This document shows, in pieces, positions 1 to 14,819 of a stretch of 64,000 nt of DNA. The notes beneath the pieces were generated by a model. That model saw only the letters and a program-made list of their open reading frames with translations, was not told where the DNA came from and did no database searches. This DNA is from Tethya wilhelma (lineage: Eukaryota; Porifera; Demospongiae; Tethyida; Tethyidae): the NCBI GenBank assembly GCA_964030475.1, contig CAXIPT010000003.1, positions 5,858,962 through 5,922,961 on the forward strand, in the 5' to 3' direction. The translations under genes were made by a program, and so were the position numbers. The first letter of the stretch is position 1. Each line of letters begins with the position of its first letter.

Positions 1-1417
1 CCCACAATATCTTGTTTTTCACCATCCAAAACAGCTTTCAACAAACACTAACACAGAGTACTTACAGATCCATAGAGAGAAAAAAAAAAGAGAAAAAGAA
101 AAAAAAAAACAGTTTATTTTCAATTTGAAGCAGACACTCTATTAGAGGACAAAATTGCTATGCTCCTCTATCAGTTCTTACAGGTATCATTAAATCATGC
201 ATTCATGGAAACTCCAAGTCAGAGGGGGAAAGACTACCACATAGGAAGGAAAAGTCTTTAGTCTTTGACATTAACATGTATTTCCTCCCAGGAAACTATT
301 GATGACAGAGCCCCTTGAATAACAACCACAATGCGATATTCAAACATTTACAATGGTTTTAGCCTGTCATAAAATAATTTGTGCTAAAGCATATAGAATC
401 ACAGGTGGAATTTCAAACCATAAACCATGCATTTCAGCAGGTGTCACCAATACATACATTGTAGTTTTAAATCCACTACTTGGAATAAAAAGAATCTCTA
501 ACAATTTTTTTAAAAAACAATTTTTCTCTTTTCACTAAATCCCATTTTCCCAGCTACTTCACACCATCAATGCAGCTATATACACTCTGAATAGTCATGT
601 GGGCAAAGTGCTACTCACTTGAAACCCTTCTCACTGATGATGCAATTACAGTGGGAGAGTATAGACATTCCATAATAACCAAAATTAATTCATGGTGCAC
701 GTGAATTAGCACTGCCAATACCAACATACACGCAGCAACACAAGGTTACCTCTCTACACTCAACGCTAGTTCAAAGTGACCTACCAAAACTTAGTGTACC
801 AATTATGCTATTTAGGGATGGCCAAACAAGAGGATGACTTTGGGATATGTTTTTCTTGCTGCTACTGATCATAACTTTGATCTCACAGCAGCTAAAAGTT
901 TGCAAAGCCAGTAGTGGGCGCTATTAAGGCCTCCAAACACACAAAAAAACCTATAGCTGCTCCAGCCTGTAGCACGCTACTCCACACCAGATACAACCTG
1001 ACAACAGGTTGCTTTACTTGTGGGTAGCTAAACTGATGGTGTGAATAGTAAGCCACCTAATCCTTCATTCACTCTAGGCCGCTAGTACAAGCAGCCAGCA
1101 AACAATGTGGGTAGATCGTGGAGTTAAGAACTCTAGGCCCACATAGGCTCCATTAGACCAGAGAACAAAGGAGCGTGTGTGAACCGCCTGGGGTATGAGT
1201 GTGTGTCACTCCAGAGGCCATAGGCGTACAAAGACACAATATAGTTTGAAACCTCCCCACCATGTTGGAGGTGTGTCATTTGTGAATGAGTTACTAGCTA
1301 TGTGTAAGATGGGATAGTTAGCTACCCAAATACAAAAATGATAGAAAGAACAAAAAATGAAGATCCAATTAAAAGTGGGTGGAGAAAAAAAGAAAATAAA
1401 CGTACTATGATTATTAC
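1..1417. other. No supported gene
   Basis: AT-rich sequence downstream of the minus-strand gene that ends its last recognised exon at 1418. It probably holds that gene's 3' exons or UTR. A short minus-strand stretch near 610-655 could be a terminal exon ending in TAG, but no clear acceptor precedes it. The open frames here show no domain and no flanking splice sites. Confidence 0.4.
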
Positions 1418-2548
1418 CTTGATCATTTGACTGCTGGGTTTGTCCAATCTGGTTTGGGTGGAAGTCAGGAGGTGCCATTGTTACTACTGTCTGGGGGACG
1501 GCTTGGTTTTGGGGTACTAGAGCTGTCATTCCAATCTGCGGGAAAGGGTCCCCACCACTGAACGCCATAACAAAACAGCACAATGGAAAAATGGTGCCGG
1601 CTATAGAGAGAGAGAGAAAGGGAGTAAACGGGAAGCGTTGATTGAAAACACCACACACCAACGCTATCACTATAGCTCCACATAGTACTCACCAGGAGGC
1701 TCAAAGACACTACGGTGGGCAAATACGCAGGCGTTAATCAGGTGGCAAATCTGAACTAGCTCAGCAGCTCCACAGTTCAGGAGGAATCCCTAACAAATAG
1801 CAGACACAAAGCCAAATTACTCCCCGACTGACCTGCAAGTTGAAGAAAGGGCACACAAATTGAACCACGATATAGATATTCACAGTTTGGCGCCTTCAGA
1901 TTACTGAGACCTCACTACATCACTACACTAAGGACGTGACTGGATCATCAAAAGGGGATGGGCCTAAAATAGAATTTTAGGTGGTAGGGTACTGGGTGTA
2001 ACCAACCCAGGAGCAAGTCTATTTACCTGAACGGTGGAGCATGCTATTTGTCACTGTAAAAAAATGGCCGCATCCCCACACACAGAGACAATTTAAAAAT
2101 CCGCCTGTTACCACCACCGGCATACATATGGCCTCTAGGCACTTGGATTGAGGTACTTGACTTTACAAAGCTGACTATAATAGTTGACACTGTTTCACTA
2201 CAGCTATCACTTCATTTATATAATGTACATACTCCTTAATCTTATGGGCTTCTTTTAGAATGCAGTAGAACTTGGATCAGTGCTCCCATGCAACCATTGT
2301 TTATCATACACATTGAACTACGATAAAGACACCACACTCAGTTGGTTTGATGCTTGCTACTATAAATATACACCACACTGAACGCCTACTACATAGATTG
2401 AAAAATGTGCCAGCTTCCTAAAATTTTACATCGTAAATATAAATGCACACAGATTGAAATGCACCATTACCTACCAGCAATACAGTCAAATATGTACTCA
2501 CAATCCACGTAGCAACTTGTCTCCCCTTTCAGCTCTGACGAGAGTGTC
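1418..2548 (-). CDS. Unrecognised protein, four internal exons
   Basis: Four minus-strand exons with good acceptors and donors join in one open frame: 2548-2502, 1893-1833, 1789-1693 and 1600-1418. The phases agree at every junction (2, 0, 1). The inferred protein starts with a charged stretch (DTLVRAERGDKLLRG). A hydrophobic Cys-containing region follows (VNIYIVVQFVCPFFNLQ), then LLNCGAAELVQICHLINAC. The C-terminal part is Gln/Pro/Val-rich (VPQNQAVPQTVV). The hydrophobic stretches could be buried helices or membrane segments. I do not recognise the family. Neither start nor stop codon is identified: the donor at 1418 (GGTAATAAT) implies further 3' exons, and the 5' end lies toward the divergent ZYG11-like gene. 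The first exon listed is also present in the second copy of the tandem duplication (3353-3307). Confidence 0.55.
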
Positions 2549-3809
2549 CTGCACAAAAAAGTAATCCGATTGGAATAACAGGGTTCACCCTGATTAATAC
2601 TGTTACTCGGCTATGCCATGGATATGCGCATAAATAAAAATCACAACTGAGAAATGCTTCTAATTAGAAATTATTTACTTCCGGGAGCCCAGATGAGTTC
2701 AAGCTGTCTGCTGAGTCAAAGAGACGACGGTATAATATCTCCAAAGAGTCTTCTCAATCTCTCTCTCTCTGCCTTCTTATCTCTACTCCTCGATATTCTT
2801 GAGAGCCTACCAGGTGAAAATGTAGAGTCCCCACCTCCACCACTGTCCCACTCCCAACTGAGGTTCCTGCTTGGAATCGAGACTGGAAGTGAGTACATAC
2901 TCTCCACTCACTTAGTAGACCAGCTACTAGCCTTCTTGCATTCGAGCAGCAAGCTCTCCTGTTGCATCTTGTCTCATATTTGTAGGGGTAGGGTTGGATG
3001 CATTTCAGCTATCACTTCATTTATATAATGTACATACTCCTTAATCTTATGGGCTTCTTTTAGAATGCAGTAGAACTTGGATCAGTGCTCCCATGCAACC
3101 ATTGTTTATCATACACATTGAACTACGATAAAGACACCACACTCAGTTGGTTTGATGCTTGCTACTATAAATATACACCACACTGAACGCCTACTACATA
3201 GATTGAAAAATGTGCCAGCTTCCTAAAATTTTACATCGTAAATATAAATGCACACAGATTGAAATGCACCATTACCTACCAGCAATACAGTCAAATATGT
3301 ACTCACAATCCACGTAGCAACTTGTCTCCCCTTTCAGCTCTGACGAGAGTGTCCTGCACAAAAAAGTAATCCGATTGGAATAACAGGGTTCACCCTGATT
3401 AATACTGTTACTCGGCTATGCCATGGATATGCGCATAAATAAAAATCACAACTGAGAAATGCTTCTAATTAGAAATTATTTACTTCCGGGAGCCCAGATG
3501 AGTTCAAGCTGTCTGCTGAGTCAAAGAGACGACGGTATAATATCTCCAAAGAGTCTTCTCAATCTCTCTCTCTCTGCCTTCTTATCTCTACTCCTCGATA
3601 TTCTTGAGAGCCTACCAGGTGAAAATGTAGAGTCCCCACCTCCACCACTGTCCCACTCCCAACTGAGGTTCCTGCTTGGAATCGAGACTGGAAGTGAGTA
3701 CATACTCTCCACTCACTTAGTAGACCAGCTACTAGCCTTCTTGCATTCGAGCAGCAAGCTCTCCTGTTGCATCTTGTCTCATATTTGTAGGGGTAGGGTT
3801 GGATGCATT
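2201..3809. repeat. 805-bp tandem direct duplication
   Basis: Bases 2201-3004 recur at 3006-3809 (offset 805) with no difference that I can see. The unit contains a minus-strand exon of the unrecognised gene, the shared divergent intergenic region, and the start of ZYG11-like exon 1. Copy 1 diverges right after GGTTGGATGCATT and the next unit begins. There is no N at the junction. Perfect identity fits either a very recent duplication or unmerged haplotype overlap in the assembly. Confidence 0.96.
2654..3028 (+). pseudogene. Truncated first copy of the ZYG11-like exon 1
   Basis: This copy encodes the same first 116 or so residues as the frame starting at 3459, including the MSSSCLLSQ start region and the SLLNLSLSAFLSLL segment. 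It then runs into the start of the next duplication unit and stops after about eight unrelated residues. It has no LRR region and no splice donor in frame. It is the upstream half of the 805-bp duplication, so it is either a duplication remnant or an assembly artefact, not a separate gene. Confidence 0.85.
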
Positions 3810-4535
3810 ACTAGAGTGAACTTGCTTCATAGAACTATGAGTACTGTAGCAGGGTCAATAGATTTGCCCACCCTCAAAGAGATATTTCAGTACCCTCTGG
3901 TGAAACTGTCACTTGATGTTGGTCACCTTAAGTCTGCAGACTGGGATGGCTTACAGAAAATCGTCGAACGGTCTCCAGCACGTTCATCACTGAAGAATCT
4001 GATGCTACGATATGGCAGAATAAATCAATTTTGGTCTGGTAGATGGCTGAAAAACTTCCAGTGTTTAGAGTGTCTCGACATTCAAGGAGCCTATGACTCT
4101 ATTGAAGCTGGAGATTACCATCTAAGAGAAGACTGTCCTAAACTTACAGTACTGGATATATCATACACGGGCCTGAATCACTTCTCCATCAGCCAACTAC
4201 CCGATTTAACTGTACTCAAAATGGCCGGTATAAGTATTTTTGGGCGCAATCCTTTCCAGGCAGTAAACATCTTGCCACTTCATGGTCTCATCTCTTTGGA
4301 TATCAGTAGCTCAAACCTTCTGCGCAAAGGATGGTTAGATCATTGTGATCCAGAGACCATCAAAACACTGTCGACACTGGTTAATCTGAAGTACTTAGAT
4401 ATGTCTGGATGTGACGTCTCATGTGACGATATGAAGTTGTTCGATACTCCTCATCATCGGATGAAATTCATGGGGCTGCTCAACACAGAAGCATGTACAA
4501 GGGAACACATTAACAGTGATGTGGTACGTGCAGTC

Positions 4536-4614
<79 letters not shown>

Positions 4615-7112
4615 TATATTTGTGTCAGTAACATGTGTCTGTGTCATCTTGTCAATTGGGTTAGATACATGTAGGTGTGAGCTAAGTTGTCTGAAGGGTT
4701 TCTTAACTATCCCGTCCGTGCTTAGAACTGTAGCTTCTCAGTTTTGAATGCTTGATTGTGTGTCTTAATCTCTTTTGTCCCAATTTGAGTACTATGGAAT
4801 AAATGAACTTCATAGGGTTAAGTTCCATCAACGCCCCCGTTTGTTTTTTTGTCACTAAATTCATGAAATGTGAGCTTGCATTGCTTGTGAAATCACTGCC
4901 GCCAGCCCTCCTAAACCCTGAACCACAATGTTACTACTATCTATGCCTACATAGGGTATCCAATGATGAAGCCACTAGGCCACTCCTGTTTCTTGACACT
5001 CTTTAGCCCACCTTTGCGTCTCAATTAAGTCTGTTTGATGGAGCAGTTTATAAGAGAAGAGTTTGTTCTAAGGGTCTTCATATGTGTTTTGTGTGTGTGT
5101 ATTGTACAAAGAGCTACTCTATATAGGCCATTTTGTTTGATGTACCATTTGTTTTAAAAATGACAACTGTATTTTTTGACTTACACAGGATGTCAGGTGA
5201 TACAAATGATAACCACTGTAGATGAGAAGATACAAAACTCATTTTTGCGGGTTTACTAATGTAATATATCAGTAAGCAGAGGGCAAGGCCCTAGGCAACA
5301 GCCCATGAAATCACTCCTAGAGATGGCCTTTAAACTGTCTTCTGGCTGAACTTGTTTAGTGACAAATGTAGTGTTCATTGTGAAGTACTGTTGTTTGGCT
5401 GGTTGTTGTACTACACTGCCCCTGTACTTACTTGACAATGTGTTGCTTATGTACACATGGCTATATTATGATTCACTATAATGCTTATTATCGTTGTGTT
5501 TCCTGATAGTAATGTTTTGTATTGTGAGTCGAGTTGATGTCTTGAGAAATATGTATGTATGTATGAGGGTCTGTAAGTAGATGATATTTTACTGATGTAT
5601 GTGTTTTGAAGAAAAATTTTTTTCCTGAATGCAATGTGAAAAAGAAAAAGGATTTTTATCATGCTCAATGAAGATTATGGGGAAAATAGTAAATTCCAAA
5701 AGTGAAACTTAAGCAGACTAGCCACTAACAAAACACTGTAGTGAGTGAGTGAGTGACCCCCTAAAGCAATTCCTATATTAACAAAATGTTGTTATTGCAG
5801 GGTGCATGCATCATGTACTATTTGCATTTCCTCAAACTCACTACTGTAACCCATATATAGCTCCTTTACTTCTGTGATTATCTACAAACTATAGTGATAC
5901 TCATAGGGAGTGTTTGCCGCATGCCCGTTAGCTAATGCTGTGTTTCACAGATCTCACACTCGAACTTGCTGACATGTGAGTTTGTGTCGTCCTTCTCTAT
6001 TGTTGAATTGAACTCAATTGTCGCTACGTTGTTTTCGTGCATGTATGATATGTGACTGAGTGTGTATATTGTTTATCTGAACTCAAACACCATACTTAAT
6101 GATCACCCACTCCTTTTATAGTGTTGAAAACTTGAAAACTATGTTTGTTGATAGTTTGAGGGTAATGGGGTCATGCAGCTAATTTTGTTACACTCTAATT
6201 CTTACCCATTGACAATATGGCTTTATATGGAGCTACATAATATTATATAGCACTTGGATAGAGTTGCTATAGAGTTATGTGTTGCACGCAGCTACTCCTG
6301 CTAATGTGATGCATGAATGAATGGAAAAATGATTCAGCCAAAAAAAAATTGTAAAATTCCCAGCGGTCAGAAGAAAAATTGAACCACAATGACGCACATT
6401 GAGGTAGTGCATCATTCTCCATACAAATTATTTGTATCTGTGTAAATTTTACATGTGTAGATTTTTTGTGTGATATAGTACATGTGGTGGTGGGCAAGAA
6501 ACTTAGGGCTCTCACAAACAGCTCAATGGAAGCATCTCCATGGTCTCCCATTTGGTGCTGACCTTGTGTTTGTGTACTGACACTGTGTAGTGTTCCCATA
6601 TGGTATCTCTTAATTCCCACAATAGAAAAGCATTACCTTTGAAATTTCACTGCCTACATCTAGCGATTATGTATACACCACCAATCCATTTAGTGTACAT
6701 GTGTGCATGTGTATACGCCTAATAATTCTTCATCCACTACAGACATATACTGGCCTCTGCATGTATACCTACGCACCAAATTTTTTGGCTGCAAAATGGC
6801 AATATCTGAATAGAAGATGTATGTATAGTGTACCATTTCTATGTTTTCTCTTTCTTAAAACAAACCTTTTGTGCCTGCATGGCATGGTTTGGGATATGAA
6901 ACTGTAGTTGCTAATTGTGTACAGTAGTTTGACATATCACAATGAAAATATTCCGTAGGTTAAATTTTCGTACTTATGGTAGCGACAAAATATATTGGTA
7001 ATTGGTCATCAAATTTCATTAGAGTGTTTAGTTTTCACACATGTTAACGTATACGAACCAATACGAATACCAGGTTAGTTCCCTAAAACTCTTTATTGTC
7101 CGTGCTTGTACA

Positions 7113-7145
<33 letters not shown>

Positions 7146-10100
7146 CTGTTACATTGTCTGAGTTTGGTGTGTTTGTCTGTATGTAGGTGGCGGGAGATGC
7201 TAATGAAGAGCAGCTTCTGGCCGCACTCAGGACAAACTATAAAGAAGTGAAGCTCGTTGAGTATGTTCTGAAGAGTCTGATGTCATTAAGTGAAAGTGGA
7301 AACATTCAACAACTGCACAATGAAATTGTTCAGGTGGGTAGGTTTTAAGGGTGTATGCATATACTGCTGATTTTGAGCTGTTACTTCAAGCTGATAATCA
7401 ATGTTAAAGATGGTGGAGTTTCAGGTCTAGGCTAGATTTGTTGCTCTTCATTCGCATCTCTCGCCACCTACATGCAGACGAACAGTGTACAGGTTTTAAA
7501 TGAACCTAGTACTAAGTGACCACATTTTTCAGCATACAGGCAAAATGTAGTGCCGTAGAGTCATTTATCTAGCACATGCGCTTATTGTGATAATAGTTGA
7601 GAAGTATGCACTAAATATTATAATAGTTGCGCCTAATAACGAGGCCTAATGTATGACCGTACCTCCAAAGTATGATGTGCAAAATGGCGAGCAAAGCTGT
7701 CAAGGAAAGTGTGGTTCATGACTGTCATGCTTAGAAAACTATGTGGATGTCAAGAACTTAAACAATGTGCCTCTTATCAAAGATGAATGAAAAAGGGCCA
7801 CATGCGCCTAGTAGCAAATGTGCACTAGATAGCGAAGTGCACCTAATAACCTGACTCTACAATAGTTAATATTGGCATTGGATACTTGTGTGTGAATGAC
7901 ATAGTTTGATGGCATGTTTAAAGAGTACACAGATCGACCTTGTTTACCACCATTAGCATCATAGGAACCATGTGAGGATGGACTAGCTTCCTCTTGCTGG
8001 TGATCTACTATATACCCCAATAATGAGATCATAACAATCTAAAAGCTGGAGTTCTTTTTTAACATTTTATGTAGAAACTGCTTCCTTTGCTGGAAGAGAC
8101 AAAGGATGTGCCCCATAAAATCTTACTTTATGCAAGGTATGCACCTTTACTAGTTATGGTATGTACTATTAGTCACCCTATATTATTTAATGTTCGACTG
8201 CTGTTTTGTGGATTATAATGTGCTTGTGGCAATTTACGTGGAAAATGTCGCTGTGCATGCTAGCTATTTTCAATCTTTAATTTTATATTCATGTTGCTGC
8301 ATTCTATTGTACTGTCGCATTCAGATCATGTGTAAACCAACCTGTGCATAGCATAGCATGCATGCATGCATGCACTGTTTTGAATGTGAGAGACTAGTAA
8401 GTCGAATACAAGTCAAAATTCTTGACCACGATATCTATCCATAGCCACTCTATTCAAAGAGGTGACCCAAGGGAAAGGAAATACAGTATCTCAAATAGCC
8501 CATGTTGCAACTGAATCATGCATATACTGTGATCATACAATGAGGCTATTACATATAGAGAGAGAAAGTTTTGCAGAGTCTTACTTTTAAATCAATTTTG
8601 CTGTAGTCATGCACGGATTACCATATAGGCAATATACAAAATTCTCCACAGTATATTTTAATGTGGGCCTTATACAGCTCATCCATGAAAATATTTTAAT
8701 GAGAGACACTATTGAAAGTTATCACTCCACGAAACTATGCGGTATAATATGCTGTACACAATATAGCTGTATGATAGGAGACTAATTGCAAACTTGAGAG
8801 AGTAGATTTGAGCAGCTTGCTCACTATGCATTCACAAGTGCATGCATGCTTGCTATGAGTTTCCATTATGTATAGAGTCACACACCAATATAATGGGCAT
8901 AAAATTCATTTTTATTGTTTTATCTAATGGGCATAAAATTCATTTTTATTGTTTTATCTACTTTTGCTTTCTATATGGAGCCTAGCTTGAGCTGCTTCAG
9001 TGTAATATATAACATTACCAAACATACAACTGCATGCATGGAAGCAAATTGAAGATGAAGCACATCTATATCCTCAGTGGGCTGTGCACGTCGCTACAGA
9101 TCTATTATTAGTAGTTGTGTTCATCTAATTCAAGTTGGGACATATATTAGCCTCGTACCCATACTGGGCTAGACATATATATATATATCGTGACTTTTAG
9201 GTTTTTGTCCCTATTACAAGTGTTATGCATGCACTACATGATCATATTGCATGCTGATAGTGCACCTAACAAGGTTATAGTATTTACTAAAGTTAGTGCA
9301 TTTGCCTGTACAGTTTGCTATACATTAATTTTGAATCATAACTTCTTTCAATTAACTTCCAGGTAGGCTCATCACACTGGCTCCTCCATGTAGCGATTCT
9401 GGAATGTTGTGGGCTGTAAAACCACTAAATCTTTGCCTACTACTTCCTATTGACCCCGCTAATTGAGTAGAGGCTAGTACTATAGCTATACTATGTAGTA
9501 TTGTGGTGTGTGTGTGTGGGTCCTGCCCATCTGTGCCACTGTACTAATAGTGGTCAATTAGCCTAATTAGTCTAATTTAATGGTTTGTATAATTGCAGGA
9601 GCAGCTGAGCCACGAGACTCCTAATTATTACTCTTTCATTTCCGCCTTAACCGCTGGGATAATTTTGATATAGTCTGGTTATAGTCGGTCATTTGATAAG
9701 AATATGAGTGAACACCCCCTTCCAATTGTCACTACTAATTGCTTAAAACAATGAAGCATTATATCTCCAGCCCTCTATGGGATGGCAGGTGGACTGAGTA
9801 GTAGGTCCTGTGTGATTCAATTAGGTGTGTTCTTGGTAAATTGAATTATGTTAATTGGCTGTCTGTTGACAAAGTGTACACCATTGTAAGCTACAACTGC
9901 TTGGCTCCTCCTTAGCTCCAAGCCCTCATCCCTGCCCACCCAGACAATAGTTTATGTACCCCTGTTATCCCCTTACTGTAGCTTAGCATCTGTATATACC
10001 AGTTCCTATAGATTATTGCTGCAACTGCTTACTGTTGTCAGTATGAAGGAACCAGACTGCTACTAATTTTTGAACTTTGACCCAGTCTTATTCATTTAGT

Positions 10101-13100
10101 GACCTTTAGTCTTTAAGTGGCCCATTGATGCTATCAAATTCCATTACTATGCTGGCCTTCCATAACACTAATCATGTGTATTTTTTGTAAACAACTTCGT
10201 GATTCTGACATGCATATAGCCATAGACTGGTATGTTTGCTCCAAATTGGTGTGTGTATAATGAGAATTGTGTGTATTCAATAGTGTATGCTCTTATTTCG
10301 ATGCTGTTCCTTGTCGATAATGTTAAGAGAAGTTGCTGAAGTGGTCTTGCAGAGCCTTGGTTTTAACTTCACGATTAACAATAACCAACAAGTCTGAAGA
10401 GTATATTATTCAACTGAAATGCCAATTGTTTGCATGACCTTCTATACTAGGTCTCAAATTAAGTTTGTATCGATAAGTCTTTGCATGTTCGAAACTCTGT
10501 GCGAACCATTAATTTGGTCTATGTTCAATTGTGATGTATAATGGGAAAGAAATTGAGACTACTTTGTAATAGGTATATCACTTTAGCCCTTTCTGATGAC
10601 AAAAGCCAGCACATCGTAAAATTGATATAGCATGTGGAGTATTATAAAATATACTGCTGCAATTAGGGTATTCATTTTCATCAATTAATTCTCTTGATTA
10701 GTTGCCAAATTCCTGCCGTCGACCATTGTAACCATCATCCTGTTTTAATGGGCTACTAAATGTATGAATGACGTCAATCTCGTCTACCATTAAGTAGTGC
10801 TTGATGTAATTTGTATCCAATCTCTCCACTGTACGTAATGGTATTTAACTCCCTTTCCGTTGGTGTATCTAATTTTTTTAATTATACATACAGCCTTTGT
10901 CTCCATAACTTTCTGAGCCAGGATGACACCAATCAGATTTCAACTGTGACAAAAAAAGTGAGTGCATGTTAATGGACAATTTCACTTCGGTGTTACCTTA
11001 TTGTGATACTTGCATGCAGAATCTGATACATAATAGCTATATGTTTCACAACATTTTAGGTGTGTATTGGTGGTTCTCCTTCAACTGATAGAGAATCATA
11101 TTGAAGAAAAATCCATTAACAATTTTGTAAGTAACTCTTCCAGTGTGTGCTGTTCAGGTGTATAGAGTCATGAAACTGATATGTCTATACCAGGAAAGAA
11201 GCTGGAGAAATTGGTGGTTTCCTAAAGTGTGACCATGTGCTTGCATGCTTTCATTAACCACAGATAATGGTGTGTTGAGTCAGTGGCATGCAGTTTGGCT
11301 ATGGCACTAATTAGCAAGCTTCACAGATTTATTAACTGCATGCAGGGGTTGCCATGCATGCGCTCCTCCTAGTGTGAAGGAATGGGGAAGCAATCACTTG
11401 CTAAATGAGCATGAAAATCCCTACATCTTCAACCTCAAACTGCTTCAGTATACAATTCCACTCAAATCTTTATTTCTGTGTTTGGCTTCCCTCTTTGGGT
11501 ATGCCTGCCTTTCTTGTGTGGGCATGTTTAAGGAGTCATTTGGTGTTATGACATTAAAGTTGCTGTGGCTGGGATGGGGTTGGAGAGCTTAGCTTTGAAT
11601 TATTAACAGCTGCTTTCTCTCTGAAAGAAAGGTTATTATTACTAAGAATGTCTTTGAACTTTTAGGAAAGCCCACATCAGTGCCCCATTAATAGATTATG
11701 ATTTGTTTACTGAAACCATTGCAGACAGCCAACCAACCTGAGCTATACCTTAGAGAGGTGGTTGTTGTGGAATGCAATTAACTCCTAGAAGAAAGTACTT
11801 GAATGGTTCTCACACATTACCAAGTATCTCAAACTCAATTGTCCCTAATTATCGTGCAATGCAAGCAATCTGGTACATTTTGTATAATGTGTAGCTGGGG
11901 TATGTTTGCCACTATGCAGTACATGCACTCCAACTGAAATATGAGTTGGCATGGTAATAGTGTGTTGCATAAACTTCAGCTCAGTGCAGTCTTTGTGAAC
12001 ATTAACCAACCCATTACCCTGTAATGTTAACACTGTTTACAAGGTGGAAATAGCTCATACCTTAAGTAGAACAGTAATCATCAACTTGCAAAGATTTTTT
12101 TCTGGCACATGCTAACATGTACACATTTATAGAAAAGGCAATTTATATGGTCCCATTGCTATGTCCAAGCATATCAATAGACAACGATTCTCACAGACTG
12201 TTTTTGCTATAAAATTAAATGTGTTATAAATTATTATGTAAATAAACTGTCAGACAAGTGTGTTGTGTTATGTACGGAACATTTGCTTGTGTGCATGCCA
12301 GTTGTATATCGTGTAGCAACAATTGCATGATCTCAGTTCCTTAAATTCATTTCTATATTCTCCCAACATGTCGGACACTTTCTCCTCCATTAACGAAATT
12401 TGCCACAATTTATTTGCAAACATTGTGGGTCACTCCACATGTCTTGACTAGATGGCTGGTACACTTTACAGGAAGTTTTAGACACCAGTAGGGTTCACTT
12501 GTGGTGTGAGAGACCCTACAATTATTAGTCTTGACTACCTTAACCTCCTGCTAAACTTAGTTTGTTTGTAAATAGCATTCAAAGGCCATATGGTGTATCA
12601 CAGTGCAGTTAACTCTTAAGTTTCAACAGCTAGTGTGTGTGTGTGTATGTGTGTGTGTGTGTGTGTGCGCATATGTGTGTGTGCGTGTGCATGTGTGTGC
12701 ATGCGTGTGTGTACGTGTGCGTGTGTGTGAGCATATGTGTGTGTGGGTGTGTGTGCGCATAAATTTGCTTGGGAACACACATTTTTTAATACATTACATC
12801 ATCTTATGAATCTGTATGTATCTGCAGACAAAATATCCCTAATTCATTAATGCTTTCATATAATTATTATTCAAAATACATTATGTACGATTATTAATGG
12901 CACTTCAATCATAGAAATGAATTCACATCTTAATTTCATGCAGGTTATATACTTCATTGTTGTTTGCATCGAGAATATTGTGTGTAGAGAAAATGTGGTT
13001 AGTGATTTTATGTACGTGACTGTGTTCACTGTTTGCTTTGCTTCGTGTAATTTTGAGATGCATGTTTCTGTGTGCATTTGAGTGGTGCTAATGTTTGCTG

Positions 13101-14741
13101 TGTGCATCTTCCTGCAGGCATTTGTGCGTGCAAGGTTGATAAAAGCATTACTTCATCTTTTTCCTATCATTCCCTTCGTTGATGAAGATATTCCAGGCGA
13201 GGTGGTCTCTTTAGTCAACACATTAGCACAGCAGGTAATCTTTGTGTATTTGAAATGGTTGTACTTTAGATATAAAGTTGTCCCGGTATGTAGTACTTGT
13301 GCATATTATGTGAGTGGTGTAAATGGTTGCATTATGATATAGGCTATCTTTAAAAAGTTTTTTATTCTGATCTGAATCACTTCCATAATATTTTTTACTT
13401 CAACTTCAAGACTTGCCGCACTTCTTTGTCAGTCTATAAGTTCTCAATTCTAAGTAGTAGTACAGACAGATCAGGAGGGTTTCATTTTTTTATTTATAAA
13501 GGAGCCTTCCTCAATGCATCCAGTCAGTCTTTGAATTAACAATGAATTATCTTTTTAAGTTTTAGATAGCACAGACTAGTGTTAAGGTTTCAGTTTGCTA
13601 TCTACTGCTACAATGGTAAAGCATGACTCTGGAGGCCTTTGCTGAGCTAGCGCTGGCTTATATTCCAATCACATGATCACAATACTTCACATTGGGATTT
13701 GATCACATGCACCTCTGTACTGAGTCAGCAAGGCTGCTCCACTTATCGTACTTCCTCTGGCTATGGAGGGAGCAAAAAAAAAAAAAAAAAAAAAAAGATG
13801 ATCTACCCCCACACCTTCCCCTGTTCCATAGCTAGCCTAGTCAGGTACAAGGTTTAAGTAACCAGACATGAATGGCATTGAACTCTGTAGTGACTGCTGT
13901 AATCATCAATTAAGAACTGTATGGCTGTATCCTATATGCTTAATGCAATGATGTCTGCACTTTAATTACTTGCAGGAGGTGTCCTTAGTGCAGGAACTCA
14001 TGGAAATAATATACAGAAGCATTGAGGTAAATTGGTGTCCATGGTAGTGTTTGCATTTATGTAAAGTGATGTCACACATGTTGAAGCAGAGTGAAACTCT
14101 GTGTATGCAAACACCTCTGGTAACCTATCAATGAAAAATGGATTATTAAGGAGAAGTGAGGTTTCCACCAACTAAATGGTACATGTTTTGCCTCTGCATT
14201 TAGATTTTTAGACAAGATTAGTGCCCTAGTCCTAGTCCTTTACACTATGCTACCCTTATTACATGACTACACATAATAGTGTTTGTGCACTATCCCTGGG
14301 AAGCAGTCTTAGTGTTTGGAATTCTTCCAGCACTTGTAAAAGCCTACTCCTTGTTTAAACTCTACACTTTCTCACATGTTTTAATCTCCTTGATAGTGCA
14401 AATATGGCAAAAGCACATGGTCTGGTGTGGGTAAGAGTATATATAGTGTAGGATTTTTATTTGTAGATAACAACAAAGCTAAGCATTTTTTTTGTGGGCA
14501 TAAAGCTACTGTGATCACATGTTTAGATAGTCTGGCTTTTTAGGTGGGTAGGTACGTTATGGGTGGTTGTGTGTGTGTGTGTGTGTGCGTGTGTTATCGA
14601 ATTAAGATAATCTAGCCGATTTCCACTCCTGCTTGAAGATATTCAACCATGTACCCTGTGAACTTTTGTAAACCACCAAACATGTAGTGGTGTTCCACCT
14701 GGTTACTCACTGACTGCCATACATGATGATCTTGGTCAGTC

Positions 14742-14819
<78 letters not shown>

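Noticed and set aside
2716..2907. Minus-strand frame rich in Arg and Ser opposite the ZYG11-like exon (also at 3521-3712)
   Set aside because: It is antisense to a frame with family resemblance and is simply repeated by the 805-bp duplication.
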